Of a stretch of DNA of 64,000 nt, positions 24,820 through 36,621 are shown piece after piece. Numbering within the stretch: position 1 is the first letter of the stretch; every line of letters begins with the position of its first letter. Position numbers and translations under genes: made by a program. This DNA comes from Phymorhynchus buccinoides. Lineage: Eukaryota > Mollusca > Gastropoda > Neogastropoda > Raphitomidae. Location of the stretch: contig CM065698.1 of NCBI GenBank assembly GCA_017654935.2, forward strand, positions 39,174,239 to 39,238,238. The letters are read 5' to 3'. The notes under the pieces were generated by a model, which worked only from the letters and a program-made list of their open reading frames with translations, did not search any database and was not told the origin of the DNA.

Positions 24820-27800
24820 CTGTCCAGTGATGTTGCAAGCTTCCCACATATCCAATAGACCCATTTTCTTCAAGCCTGTACAGATGCTGGTTAGTCTCCT
24901 GTGTGTGTGTGTGTGTGTGTGCACATGTGTATTCGAACCCCTGTTTTTTTCTGTAACAGATCTGACTGTGCTCTTTCTGTTTCTGATAGATTTCACAGCA
25001 AGCCCCTAGTATAAAGCGCACACGTTCCCCCTCACCCCCCTCCTCCTCTGCCGCGTACCAGAGCAGTTACCATAGCGACAGCAAATACGCCTACACCGCC
25101 GGTAAGCCGGGGCCCTCGTCTCATTTGTATGCGCAGCACGCTTCGGCTTCCGACTACAGTAAGTTGTGTCATTTGAATAGTCATCAATTTTTGAATATCA
25201 GGCTTGATATTCTTCAGAGAATTCTCTGAATTCTTAGAAAAGGGAATGCAGAAAATCAAATATCAGAAGGGGTTTTATAGCTTGAAGAGATGCCCTTTCC
25301 CCAAGTTTGAACAGTTTTACTCATCCATCTTCAAGAGGCATTGCCCGCTGATCACCATAAAAGGCTTTTAGTCCCTTGATTACACCTCTTCTTCTTAGAT
25401 CTTCTTCTTCTTTGTTCGCTCAGACAGTTTCCTGTCATATGAGTGTAGATGTGTCAAGCTGCCGTTATGCGCCTAACTAAGAAATAGTTAGGCCCAGCAT
25501 GTCCGACTTCGGCTGAAGAAATCTTTGTAAGAATTTATAAAAAAAAAAGACAGGAGAATGGACCAGTAAGGTAGAAATATAGCAGATGACAGTAAGCAAA
25601 GGGAAAAGGCAGAGTCAAAGAGAATGACAGAATTAGAGGAAGTTACAAGCACAGAACTTCCAGAAGGTGGGGGAACTATTTGTACAAAAGACCCCCCGGT
25701 ATCCCCATGGGGGTAGATTACACCAAGAGACAGCATCTCCTGAACCCCCTATAATATGTTCAGAGAAAAAGGCTTTTCTTCCATTACCACGCCTGAATAT
25801 TGATATGCAACTTTCCAATTTTGTTCTTCTTCTCAGCTCTTTATCTTTAGTTTGAATGTTAAATGAACTTCAGAATATTGATTTATGCCGTGCAGAAGAA
25901 GTTTAGGCCCAGTTATGTTGTGTTTATTATTCTAATCTTGATTTTGAGTTTAGTTGTTAAGTAAATGAAAGATCCCCCAAAGACTATAAAACCAATAGCT
26001 TAAAGCTTTCTTTTGCTTTTTTAATATAGTTGCTTGTGTGTGTCAAGTCAAAGTCAAAGTCAAAAATACTTTATTATCACGTTAGGTGAAATTACAGTGT
26101 GGTCTCGTACAAGCACAATACAATCAAAGAAACACATTTGCATGCATGAAAGATGGAAACAAAACTAAGGAAAAATGAATGACAAATCATGCTTCGCAAA
26201 AAATTGAACATGTGTGTGTGTGTATGTCTCTCTCTCTCTGTCTGTGTGTGTGTGTGTGTGTGTATTATAAATCAATACTCATGCATCATTTAAAATTTAT
26301 AATGTGTGTAATTAACCTTTTTTTCGTATCTTTATAACTGTTTGTGCTTAGGGGTTTTAATTTTATGCATCTCCATAAATGTGTGAGTGCATGGATGAAA
26401 GTAAAACATTCTCTCAATCCTGAAACGGCACGTTTCAATGTTCTCTGAATCTTCCCAATCCTGAAGTGGTGACCGCATCAAAAATAATTGTTAGTGTGCA
26501 TGTGTCTGTATATACAGGATGGGTGGGGGTGGTGTTAGAATTGCATGTTCATCATCTTGTTTTAATCTGCCACCAATGCTGGCAAGAATGTTTGATTTTA
26601 TAAGCCTGTGGATCTGGATGACAAGATGGCCAATCCTGAACACTCTTTCTATCAGCTTTTCCAATTATGATTTCAGGAGGACTCCTGAACTACTTTTGTC
26701 ACCCATGTGAGTATGTGTGCGCGTGTATGTTCTTTAAAAAATATATACATATTTTTTCATAAACCTCTGTGTGTTTGTACCAACAGAACTTGCCTCCTAC
26801 CCCCAATCCCAAACCAGCCAGGCGGTCTACGCCTCCCAATCGGCCCACTCCTTCGTCCAACAGCAACAGCAACAGCAACAACAACAGCAGCAACAACAAC
26901 AACAACAACCGCCGAGCGTCACCGCCTTCCAGCCAGGACATCCGGGGCAAGCCCCGAGTGGCAAATACTCGGGCAGCCAATCAGCTTTCAGCTCCTATCC
27001 CGGCCATTACGCAGGAACCCCACACCAGAGTGGCAAAGCGCCGGAAGCGTTTGCGGCGTCGTATAGTTTGCAGAGAATGCCTCAGCAAGGTAAGAAGAGG
27101 TCCCCCGATGGATGGTATGGGTAATGACGCTTTATGCTGAAAATTCTCTGCCCCTGTCTCATGCACTGAAACGTGTGCGCCGCCTACGTAAGGTTATCGC
27201 CCTTGTCTGTCACAAAGTAATAGTACATAGCCACAGAAAATTCTCTGCTCCTGACTTGTCATTAGGTGGCATGGTCGATTCAGTCCTAAAATCATCGCCT
27301 TTTACGTCAAAAGTTAGTATAAATCCTCATTGGATGATAGCTGGATAATGGATAATAATTAGATAATTCCCTGTCTTACTTTTTGGGTTTGAAAAAAACT
27401 TGAAACTTAAAAAAAAAAAGGAAATGGTTTGGGATCATAAGTTGATTCCAAGCATTTCTCATTCGAAGAAGATCCACTCATTGTGGAGTTCGTTTGACAT
27501 TTGCAAACATTATCACAAAAATTACAAGAGTTTGAGGTTGGCAAGTAAGAATCTTAAAGTCTCATAATTTGTGCAGGATACACATGAAAATGCACGGTTA
27601 GAAAATAAGCTGCTTTAAAATGCCCCTCTCTCTGTGGGGGTACGGGGGGGGGGGGGGGGCTTTTGTATAGTCCCTCGTACAAATAGTTCCCCCACCTTCT
27701 GGAAGTTCTGTGCTAGAAACTTCTTCTGATCTGTCACTCTCTTTGACTCTGCCTTTTCCTTTTCTTACTGTCATCTACTGTTTTTCTGACTTATTGGACC

Positions 27801-30800
27801 ATTCTCCTGCCTTTTAAAACCCCCAAAACTTCTACATAATTTTCTCCTTTGAGCTCCTCCGAAATCGAAATGTGTTGGCTGCATGCAGCGGGGAGACCGG
27901 TGTAAACTGAAAACCGGACACATTCGTACCTCACCCATTATGGCCATAAGCTCTTAGAGCTTAAAGGTGAAGCAATAAATGTGGCCTGGGAACGCAGAAG
28001 AAGAAGAAGAATGACACCCAAATTGATTGTTTTCATGTTGAGAAGGATTTCTTTGTGTCTAGAAGGTAGTTTTGTTTTTGTTTTTTTAACAAGAATGTTA
28101 GGTAGATAAAGTCACAGCATATAATCCATTAGGTAGATAAAGTCACAGCATATAATCCATTAGGTAGATAAAGTCACAGCATATAATCCATTAGGTAGAT
28201 AAAGTCACAGCATATAATCCATTAGGTAGATAAAGTCACAGCATATAATCCATTAGATACATAAAGTCACAGCATATACTCCATCAGGTAGATAAATTCA
28301 CAGCATATAATCCATCAGGTAGATAAAGTCACAGCATATAATCCATTAGGTAGATAAATTCACAGCATATAATCCTGCGACTTTCCCTAATGCCAGCTGT
28401 TCTCAAATCCTGACAGTGGAGATGTACTTGGGCAAAGAATCTCCGCTATTAACACACAAATTCAAGCCCCTCCATCCAGAATAGCAACTGCCATCTCTGC
28501 CATTAACACACAAATTCAAGCCCCTCCATCCAGAATAGCAACTGCCATCTCTGCCATTAACACACAAATTCAAGCCCCTCCATCCAGAATAGCAGCTGCC
28601 ATCTCTGCCATTAACACACAAATTCAAGCCCCTCCATCCAGAATAGCAACTGCCATCTCTGCTATTAACACACAAATTCAAGCCCCTCCATCCAGAATAG
28701 CAACTGCCATCTCTGCTATTAACACACAAATTCAAGCCCCTCCATCCAGAATAGCAACTGCCATCTCTGCTATTAACACACAAATTCAAGCCCCTCCATC
28801 CAGAATAGCAACTGCCATCTCTGCCATTAACACACAAATTCAAGCCCCTCCATCCAGAATAGCAACTGCCATCTCTGCTATTAACACACAAATTCAAGCC
28901 CCTCCATCCAGAATAGCAACTGCCATCTCTGCCATTAACACACAAATTCAAGCCCCTCCATCCGGAATAGCAGCTGCCATCTCTGCTATTAACACACAAA
29001 TTCAAGCCCCTCCATCCAGAATAGCAGCTGCCATCTCTGCTATTAACACACAAATTCAAGCCCCTCCATCCAGAATAGCAGCTGCCATCTCTGCCATTAA
29101 CACACAAATTCAAGCCCCTCCATCCAGAATAGCAGCTGCCATCTCTGCTATCTGGTAGTCATAGTCGGAAAGGACAGACACACAGCACACGAATTCCCCA
29201 CATTCGGACTGCTTTTAGTTGACCTCAGAGAGCTACTTGTTTCAAGTTGTTTCCTTTCACACAGGCAAGTATTCTTTTCAATGATTGATGTTAGGGATAG
29301 GGACAGACCTTACAAGTGATACACTACCAAAAAAAAAGGATATAATTATAAAGCTTTGGATTGGTTTATACTGGCAATTTTTTTTTTGATTTTTTTTTTT
29401 TACAAAGCATAGACAAATTGTTTAACAACATCACAAGCATGCTTTGACTCAGTGTAAACCTATTAAAAACAAAACAAAACACTCACTAACATGGGTGCAA
29501 CTCCCCAACATGAAAAAACAAAACTTTACTGGTGTTGCACCGCCTCCGGGCATTGCCTCCAGGATCGTTCCCACCATCTTTATATCTGCTAATGTCCCAT
29601 ATGTGTCTTTTTCAGACTGGAGGACGTTAATCAGAATTTCATTCATATACTGGCGCTGAGTTATAAAAATAGGCATGAACTAAAAAAGCAGTTGGAACTG
29701 GGTGCTGTGGACAGGCTTATGGAGTTACACACTTTTTTTGGTGTCTGCTGCATTTGTAAAGGTAAAAAAAAGATGCACGACCAGTGAGCCTTGCAGGCTT
29801 TGCCTCTTTATTTTTCTTCTTTGTTTTTGTTTCTGTTATTATTTATGCAATTTGTATGTGACAGGCTTCCACGCGGCTCAGCACAGCGCCACCTTGCAGC
29901 ACCAGTTGGAACAAGCCCAGAAGTCGGGGTTCCCTGACGATAAGTATAAACAGGTGCGTTCAAAGAAAGAAAAAAAGCAGCAAAGAAATAGGGGTTGGGA
30001 AGATTCAGAGAACATTAAAACGTGTCATTTCAGGGTTGAGATGTTTCACTTTCACCCATGCATTCTCTCATTTTGTGTCCTCGTCTGTCTGTCCTTCTTT
30101 CTCTTGTGTCAAAAATCAACATCTTTAGATCAATTTTATGTATGAATTTCGTGCAATTTTTGTTAATCAAAAGATCATTAGAAAAACAAAATGATGCAGC
30201 ACACTCCGCAGATACGTAAACAAGGCATATGCAAAGGTGCATGCTGTTTTCATTCACTGGCTTTTGTGAGTTGTTTGCATTCAACAAGTTTTTCTATGCT
30301 AATGATGATTGGTGAAGGTAAAGATGCCCCCCCCCCTCCTCCATTTCTCGGTTGTTTCCATTTTTCCGTTCTTGCCTTTCTTACTGCAGATTGAGTACTT
30401 CATCCTCTATTGTTTACTATGTTTAACACTAATTTTCATCCATTTACATAATTAAATACATGCATTCAGTAATAGTAGAAGATAAAGGCAAGACGGAAAA
30501 ACGCAATGAACCAGGACTGTGACAAATGCTCCGCGGCTGTTGTGTGTAGGCCTACTGCACTACATAGGGGGGGTCCTATTAGATAATGGCCTTTATCATG
30601 ACTGCGATTCATTATTCAACAAAGATAATTAGCTGAAAAGGTTCATAAAATACAGCTTAATGTTTGGTAAGAAAGGCAAGTGTGAAAATACAGGGAGAGC
30701 TGAGAAATGTAGGGGGGGGGGGCACATCTTGACCTTTAGATGTTGATTTACTAAAGCAAAGGAGCTGTTTCTCAACTTCCTCTTTTTTTTGTAAAGTGAG

Positions 30801-33800
30801 ACCGATCACTTAGTTTCAACCTATGGAGTGAGACTGGTTACTTGGCTTTAACTTGTGGGGGTGGGGAGGTCTTTTGTACAGATAGTTCCCCCAACTTCTG
30901 GAAGTTCTGTGCTTAAAACTTCCCTTAATCTGTCGTCACTCTCTTTGATTCTGCCTTTTCCCTTTGTTTACTGTCATCTACTATCTTTCTGCCCGACTTG
31001 TCCATTCTCAAGCCTTTTGTTCTAGAAACTCTTACAAAAGTTGTCTCCAGCCTTGGACGGACATGCTGGGCCTAAGTATTTCTTAGCATCTGTGCTCATA
31101 TGACAGGAAACTGTCCTGAGCGATCGACGAAGAAAAAAACGTGACGTTGAATTTCTCTGTTCCAATTCAGTCGTCGATGCGAGGGTTAGGAGCGAGTCCG
31201 TCGACCTCCCTCATGTCGCAGACCATGATGCAACAGCAGCAGCAGTCCAAGGTGAGTGACGGGCCCTTTGTTGATCGTTAGTGTTGAGAGAGAGAGAGAG
31301 AGGGATATTGATTGATGATTTAATTGTATAGAGGCCTTAGCCCATTACAATATATATTAAACTCAACTTTTTCAGTGAGCCTTTAGTAGACACAGAAATG
31401 TTGTTTGTTGTCTTATCCTGGCTAAAAGACTCCAGGGATCATCCCAACAGCGGAAGCACTTGAACGCTATGGTACAAGTGCATTAACCACGGATGAGAAC
31501 ATTACGTGTGTGACCGTTTTTGATTACCTCGCCACATGGGCAGCCACGTTCTGACTTTGGGGGAGACACAGAAATGAATAAGTAGATAACTAACTACATG
31601 TAAATTAAAGAGAGAGAGCTGATATTTATACCATTTTAACCCTCTTGTGCCTGACGCTCTGTGCTCTCAATCACCTCTGAAATCCTAACCCAAGGGACGT
31701 CACTCCGTACAAAAGGCGGGGTAGCGTCAGAAAAATAATAAAATAAAATATACCCTACCAGATTTTGTTTGTTTTTTTGTTTTGAATGCGTTGCCGAGAT
31801 GTCTGTCTGATTTGCAAAAGGAATTTCAAGATGTTATGGGGATGCATGGCTCCACAAAAAAAATCAAAATGCCAAAGTGTATTCGCAAACTGCATTCACT
31901 AGTCATTCACTGCCTACTTTTGCAGACTGTTGAAGCCTAAGACGACTGAAATGGAAATGTAGATCAAAACCATTCACTTACCCTTTCACTTCACGATCTT
32001 ATAATTCCTATCTTTCACAAAAAAGGGAATTTTCAGCGCTATCATCACTCAGTGGATGCAATAACGACTCATCATCCATGATGTAAAAGTCGGGAAAATG
32101 CCGATGTCAGTAACACGACTTCAAAAATTCGCATCGATCGAACAAACACAAGCTCGCTGCCGAAATAGGTCAGAATACACTCCTTACTCATCACTTCGCG
32201 ATCTCATAAGTCCCATCTTTCACAAAAATAGGACTATTCATCGCTTTCCTCAGTCAATGGACGCCATAACTGTTCGTCATCCATATTGGAAAAATCGCGA
32301 AAATGCCGAAGTCGGTCACTAATTTTCAAAAATTCATATCTTTCAAACCAATCGGCCTAGAAGCCATTGCAAGCAACAGGACGGAAGTGTAATCTACAGC
32401 GAAAGCGAGGCTGAAGCGCTCACGTGACTGCCATGTGATAGAAACAAAATGGAAGCGCCCAAACCGGCCACGTGGAATCCGTACGTTCCCGAACGTTCTA
32501 GACGTTTCCGATCCGATTTTTTTTTGAACGTTCACGACCGTTCACCGCACAAGAGAGTTAATGTCATTAACAAAAAACATTAATGCTCTTATTTTATGTG
32601 TGGAAAAACGTCATTTTCAATACAAAGTATATAAAATCTAACCATTAAGTGTGTGAGAGAGGTAGAGAGAGAGATTTGCAGATGATATATATCGGGTGTG
32701 TGTGAGTGAGATTGTATTGTATGCTGAGAAGAAGAAGACAAAGAAGAAAGAGGAAGAGGAGGAGGGGAGAGAGAGAGGTGTGTGTTTTCTGTGTTGGCGG
32801 TTTGTATGTTTATTCACTAAAAACATTAAGTGTGCATGTACTGTGTACTGTGTTCTGGGCAGCAGTGTTTTTTACTTTGTGTGTATGTTGGCAGTTTGTG
32901 TACATGCCCCATTGTTTATGCTCATAAAGCATTAAGTATGCATGTACACTGTTCTTCTACCTACGTGCATGCAGGTGTGTGTATGACTGTGTGTGTGTAT
33001 CTTCTGGAGTGTAACTGTAAGTGTGTGTGTGCGCAGCTGTATGTGTGTGTGGCTGTGCAACCTAGTATATACGATTTATTGAATGAGAGATGAAAAATGA
33101 GTCTGTGTTTATGTGTGTGTGATGTCTGTGTGTGCTGCTTTGTGCATACATGTGTTGTTGTTGGTTTGTGTTATTCTTTAATACTATTTTTGTTGTCTGC
33201 TTATTGATAAACACTTTGTTGTAAAGCGCTCTGGGCTCATTTGAGGTAAAGCCCTATATAAATGTACTGTTATCATTATTATTATAATAAATGTCTACCT
33301 GCCGTAACTGACTATTATTGACAGTATTCTCCATGTGTGTTCAGGGCAGCATTGTGACTGGAATGCCTGGTCAGCCTAGCAGCAACTACCAGCCATCTGC
33401 CCCAACAGTAAGTCATATGCCTTTTTTAAAACCACTTCACTACAAGAAAAAAAAAGATAAATTATCGATTTTGTTATTATAATTAAAAGAGACCTGTTAA
33501 GACTCAATGTGAGAAAATGGTCTAAAGATATATCTTTCCCGACTTGTCTAAACCGAAAAGCAGCATTCCAGGGCTATGACATCAAAAGTTACGACAGTAT
33601 CATTGACATCATACACCCCGTCGTTAGACACGGGGCAAGCAGTGAAGGGGTTAACCCTTTCACCGCCAATGTCGCATTTTTGCACCACAATGGTTTAACA
33701 CCCATGTCACTAAAAAGCATCAAATCAGGGCCTGTTATCTGAAGACCCTATTTTTGTAATTTTGGGAGGTAAGGATAGGCCTAACGTTATACATGTCACA

Positions 33801-34174
33801 GAGGAATTTGCAATATTGCAGATTTGTTTTCTCTGTGACTTGAGTAAATTTAATATTTTTTGCCTAAAAAATGGCTGGCAGTAAAGGGGTTAAATTTGCT
33901 TGTAATTCTTACCATGAGTTATTTGTGTCTGTGAATACAAAGGACAGCCGTTTCTAGCCTTAAGTGTAAATGATTACTTTAAATGACTTTCTTGAGTAAA
34001 GTTGCATTAAAAAAAAAAAAGGAAAAACAATTGTCAGGTTTACCCTTGTTATAATTAGTAGTATCAACAACACTCGTTACTGTCCCACAGACTACCTACC
34101 AGACTCAGGGAGGGAGCTCCGGCCGACCCACCTACCCGACACAGTCGCACCGCCAATATTACCAGACCCACTGA
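19772..34174 (+). CDS. GPS2: G protein pathway suppressor 2 (GPS2), 10 coding exons, 412 aa
   Basis: Exons: 19772-19865, 20569-20672, 22591-22715, 24245-24371, 24990-25158, 26787-27089, 29865-29953, 31171-31251, 33345-33407, 34091-34174. Phases are consistent and all introns are GT-AG. The N-terminus ([20 protein letters not shown]) and the coiled coil ([35 protein letters not shown]) closely match animal GPS2, whose N-terminal helix binds TBL1 and SMRT in the HDAC3 corepressor. The middle is low-complexity S/P/Q/Y sequence with a 17-residue glutamine run in exon 6 (about 26860-26910). Exon 7 keeps the family block [13 protein letters not shown], and the C-terminus is a QYYQTH-type tail. Human GPS2 is 327 aa, so the extra length is in the linker. 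In exon 5 an alternative acceptor 9 bases further in also keeps frame. It is likely nuclear and represses nuclear-receptor and inflammatory targets, by homology. Confidence 0.94.
20851..21180 (+). mobile_element. Mosaic SINE, type 1 tail
   Basis: Diverged copy with TTCTGGAAGTTCTGTGTATT, CTGCTCCGAAATCAGAATGT and GGCCTGGGAACACAGG. In GPS2 intron 2. Confidence 0.75.
21204..21250. repeat. AT microsatellite
   Basis: Plain TA run directly after the SINE at 20851. Confidence 0.95.
21504..21892. repeat. TG microsatellite, about 390 bp
   Basis: Interrupted TG/CG-rich run in GPS2 intron 2. Confidence 0.95.
22470..22535 (-). mobile_element. Mosaic SINE fragment
   Basis: Only the 5' about 65 bases are kept (minus strand: CCGGGGGAAGTCTTTTGCAC and TTCCCCCACCTTCTC). 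Confidence 0.6.
23033..23105 (-). mobile_element. tRNA-like sequence (SINE head or tRNA pseudogene)
   Basis: The minus strand has GCCTCATAGCCAATTGGTAG (box A-like) and GGTACGATTCTC (box B-like) at tRNA spacing. Arms do not pair cleanly. Confidence 0.45.
23329..23401. repeat. CA microsatellite
   Basis: CA run with a few CG steps, in GPS2 intron 3. Confidence 0.95.
24372..24925 (+). repeat. Tandem array derived from the end of GPS2 exon 4 and its splice donor
   Basis: After the real donor (24372) four further copies of the last about 70 bases of exon 4 plus GTTAGTSTCCT appear, each followed by a long TG run (copies starting near 24425, 24578, 24698 and 24822). The copies agree with each other (ATATCCAATAGACCCACTTT) more than with the real exon, so the array expanded from an already diverged copy. 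Read-through translation stays open for some distance, giving repeats of [12 protein letters not shown] separated by CV runs. Confidence 0.88.
25385..25715 (-). mobile_element. Mosaic SINE, type 2 tail
   Basis: The 5' half equals type 1 (minus strand CCCATGGGGATACC). The 3' half differs: GCCGAAGTCGGACATGCTGG, GGCGCATAACGGCAGC, ATATGACAGGAAACTGTC, then GAAGAAGAAG. Confidence 0.78.
27625..28010 (+). mobile_element. Mosaic SINE, type 1 tail
   Basis: Full copy with a G run after GGGGGTACGG and a 40-base insert inside the tail (ATGGCCATAAGCTCTTAG to AATGTGGCCTGGG). In GPS2 intron 6. Confidence 0.78.
28098..28375. repeat. 31-bp minisatellite, about 9 units
   Basis: The unit is AGGTAGATAAAGTCACAGCA plus TATAATCCATT. 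The first five are identical by eye; later ones vary. In GPS2 intron 6. Confidence 0.9.
28447..29150. repeat. 54-bp minisatellite, about 13 units
   Basis: The unit contains CACACAAATTCAAGCCCCTC, CATCCAGAATAGCA and CTGCCATCTCTG. Units differ at a few repeated sites (C or T in GCYATT; A or G in GCARCTG). The length is a multiple of three, so the minus strand stays open for 236 codons ([17 protein letters not shown]). I do not call it coding. Confidence 0.92.
29485..29720 (+). mobile_element. CCTCCAGGATCGTTCCCACC repeat family
   Basis: Shorter copy just upstream of GPS2 exon 7. Confidence 0.65.
30855..31135 (+). mobile_element. Mosaic SINE, type 2 tail
   Basis: TTCTGGAAGTTCTGTGCTTA and TGACTGTC-type blocks are followed by the type 2 end (GGACATGCTGGGCCTAAGTA; ATATGACAGGAAACTGTCCT; GAAGAAAAAA). 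It ends 35 bases before GPS2 exon 8. Confidence 0.75.
31415..31560 (+). mobile_element. CCCTGGCTTAA repeat family, partial
   Basis: 5' half only, up to GGCAGCCACGTTCTGACTTT. Confidence 0.68.
31636..32561. mobile_element. TTAA-flanked terminal-inverted-repeat element, 926 bp
   Basis: The left end TTAACCCTCTTGTGC and right end GCACAAGAGAGTTAA are inverted repeats with TTAA duplications, as in piggyBac elements. The interior has no recognisable transposase and carries two similar segments (TTCACGATCTTATAATTC and TTCGCGATCTCATAAGTC). Non-autonomous; in a GPS2 intron. Confidence 0.72.
33455..33654 (+). mobile_element. TTAA MITE family B, copy 3 (left end eroded)
   Basis: The sequence AATGTGAGAAAATGGTCTAA to AGTGAAGGGGTTAA matches family B. 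Its right TTAA is also the left TTAA of a family A element. The left inverted repeat is not clearly kept. Confidence 0.65.
33651..33893 (+). mobile_element. TTAA MITE family A, copy 2
   Basis: It starts TTAACCCTTTCACCGCCA and ends in a diverged GGCAGTAAAGGGGTTAA. It shares its left TTAA with a family B element on the other side. Confidence 0.8.
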
Positions 34175-34427
34175 ACCAGCGTCTGTTCTGCATTCTCTCT
34201 CTCTCTCTCTCTCTCTTCACGGCTGCTTCTGACATTCTGTGCTTGGAAAATCCCAGCAGATCTCCCCCACAACACTCTTGGAATCTGAATCTTCGCTGTG
34301 AAATCATGCTTCTTGATTTTCTTTTATGCAACCTTTGATTTGTGTGTGTGTGTATGGAATGTTTACTTAGGAAGGTAGGCCCTTTAATCAAATGGCTTTT
34401 GTGATCGGTTGACATTCCCTTGGGGAA

Positions 34428-34655
34428 GGAATGTGGCAGAATGGTGAAGATGTTCGCCGGCCAATTTAAAATCCGGGCCTCGCCCTTTCGTTCTAGATTG
34501 ACGGGAAAATTGAACTGTGCATCGAGTCCTTCGGGTGTGGGGGCGGAAACCTAGTCTCGCCAGTGCGCTTTACGCACGTTACAATCGGAATCCCATGGCA
34601 GTTAAAAGTCAGTAAGAGCAGGGAGAAATCCCGCTGCCTGGTATGACCAAATTGT
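34428..34655 (+). mobile_element. tRNA-like SINE in the GPS2 3' flank
   Basis: The head GAATGTGGCAGAATGGTGAA resembles box A, and CGTTCTAGATTGACGGG, about 60 bases on, resembles box B. The body ends CTGCCTGGTATGACCAAATT. Single copy in the window. Confidence 0.55.
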
Positions 34656-35005
34656 TAGCTAGGTTTCCCAAGTCCATTGCCCCCCCCCCCCACACACACT
34701 CTTCACCCCATCAACCTCTAAAAAAAAGAAAAAAGGTGGCGCTGCTTTTGCAACAAGTCTCTGTGACTAGAATGTACCAAATACCCCCCCCCCCCCCCAA
34801 AAGAAGAAAGCCTTTTACCATTGGTTGACATTAGCCGCAAGTTGGGGGCCAACCGTAAAGCGGGAGCTGTACAATTAAAAATCATGGTATGTAAGACAAA
34901 AGTATGGGTGAAAGCAGTTCAGGAGTACTCCTGAAATCAGGATTGGAAAAGCTGATGGAAAGTCTTCAGGATTGGCCATCTTGTCATCCGGATCATAAGT
35001 TAAAG

Positions 35006-35945
35006 TACCGTATTCTCCGGGCTACAAAGCGCACCGTTGTCTAAGCCTCACCCCCTGAATTTTATTAAAATTCTGGACAAAACAACGATAAAGCCGCATT
35101 CAGTGTCTAAGCCGCAAGAGACTGAAAAAGAAAAATGAACCTGAGAAGACGAGCAGACGAACTCGTGATCGAAAGCCACGGCAACTTTGACGGCCCGTGT
35201 TGCACTCGCACACAAACTACACAGTACAGACCTAATCTTCACCATAACGGACCTACTAAATACTGGATTGTGCATGACACAACACAACACAGAACACGAT
35301 AAAGTAACGCACTGGCAGTTCATTTTCAGTCAAAGTTTGCCCACACGAAACTTTTACCACGCATCCAACTTGGCTGACAAAATGGCACAGCGCACACCGC
35401 AGATACGAAATCACGGCAAACGCTAATGCGCCAGCTGCTTTCATTTATCGGATTTTGTGAGTTATTTGCATTCAGCAAATGTTTCAGTCACACAATAACG
35501 CCAATTTATCAGTTTGATAATGGAAAGGAGCTGCTCTTCAACTTCTTTTTTGTAAAGTGAGACCATTACAACTTATGGAGTGAGACTGATCACCTAGTTT
35601 CAAGTTGACTTCGCATTTACATACGCAGAGTTCATAAAGATCGACATGATCGCGACTGTTTCAGTTCAAACTTTGATCATAAACTGCTCAGTGATGAAAC
35701 ATGTGCATAAAAGTGATGCAAATTAGTGGTCAGATCGTGATATCGCCGATTAAATTCTTCAGTTTCGGCGTGAGGATGGTTCGTTTTTACCAAGATTGAC
35801 GATGTCAACACGCACAGGCTGGAGTTGACGAACATCCTAAAATACGGAAGGGGAAATATTCACAAATTAGCCACAATCGTTGTTTTAGCCGCAGGGGTCA
35901 AAGTTGAAGAAAAAAGTAGCGGCTTATAGCCCGGAAAATATGGTA
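35006..35945. mobile_element. Inverted-repeat element with TACCGTATTCTCCGGGCTA ends, 940 bp
   Basis: Left TACCGTATTCTCCGGGCTAC and right GGCTTATAGCCCGGAAAATA, then TGGTA, are inverted repeats. The interior has no intact transposase. It belongs with the short elements at 47760 and 54816 by its ends. It lies in the 3' flank of GPS2. Confidence 0.72.
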
Positions 35946-36621
35946 TGCAGTGCGACTAATGTGGGTTTTTCTCATGAACCAATTCATTTTTTGGGAATGT
36001 AAAGCGAGACTTTTCCCCTGGGCTATTTATTTGATAGACTATTTTTTGTGTATGCGTTGAAATGTACAGAAAAGTTAATGTTCATGTAATATTACTATTC
36101 TTTTTTTTGGTCAGTGAAAATTCAAAGTATTTCTTTTGTTATATATTGTCACAACAGCACTATAGTGACGCAGATACTGAGTCGACATTTGTGGTTCAAA
36201 ATATTTGGGCTGACAGTCGACGATGATTGAGTTGACAATCGTACACATTTGTTGTTATAACTTAAGACCTGGACAGTTTATTGAGTGAAACAATGTGTAC
36301 GTTGATTTTTGGGGTATTCTTAAAGACAGACTGACCTAGCAAGATTAAGTCCCTTGGTTTTTCTCTGGCCAGGTGTGACCCCCATACGCAAATGAGGCTG
36401 CTCTTCAAAGTGATGTCTCGTTTTGATGTAGGGGGTTGTATGGGAGTCACACCTGGCCAAAATAAGATTTCTTACCAGCGAGAGAGGGAAACCCGTGATT
36501 TTGACACATGACGTGGTGGGTCTTTAAAATGATATCTACAGTGTGTTTTTGTGTTTATATTATTCTTGCCCAGATGACAGAAATATAAAGCAATTTTGAA
36601 GTGTAAATGTGGAGTTATTTT

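Noticed and set aside
28098..28375. Regularly repeated 31-bp units resembling a CRISPR array
   Set aside because: The units are contiguous with no unique spacers and lie in an animal intron; this is a minisatellite.
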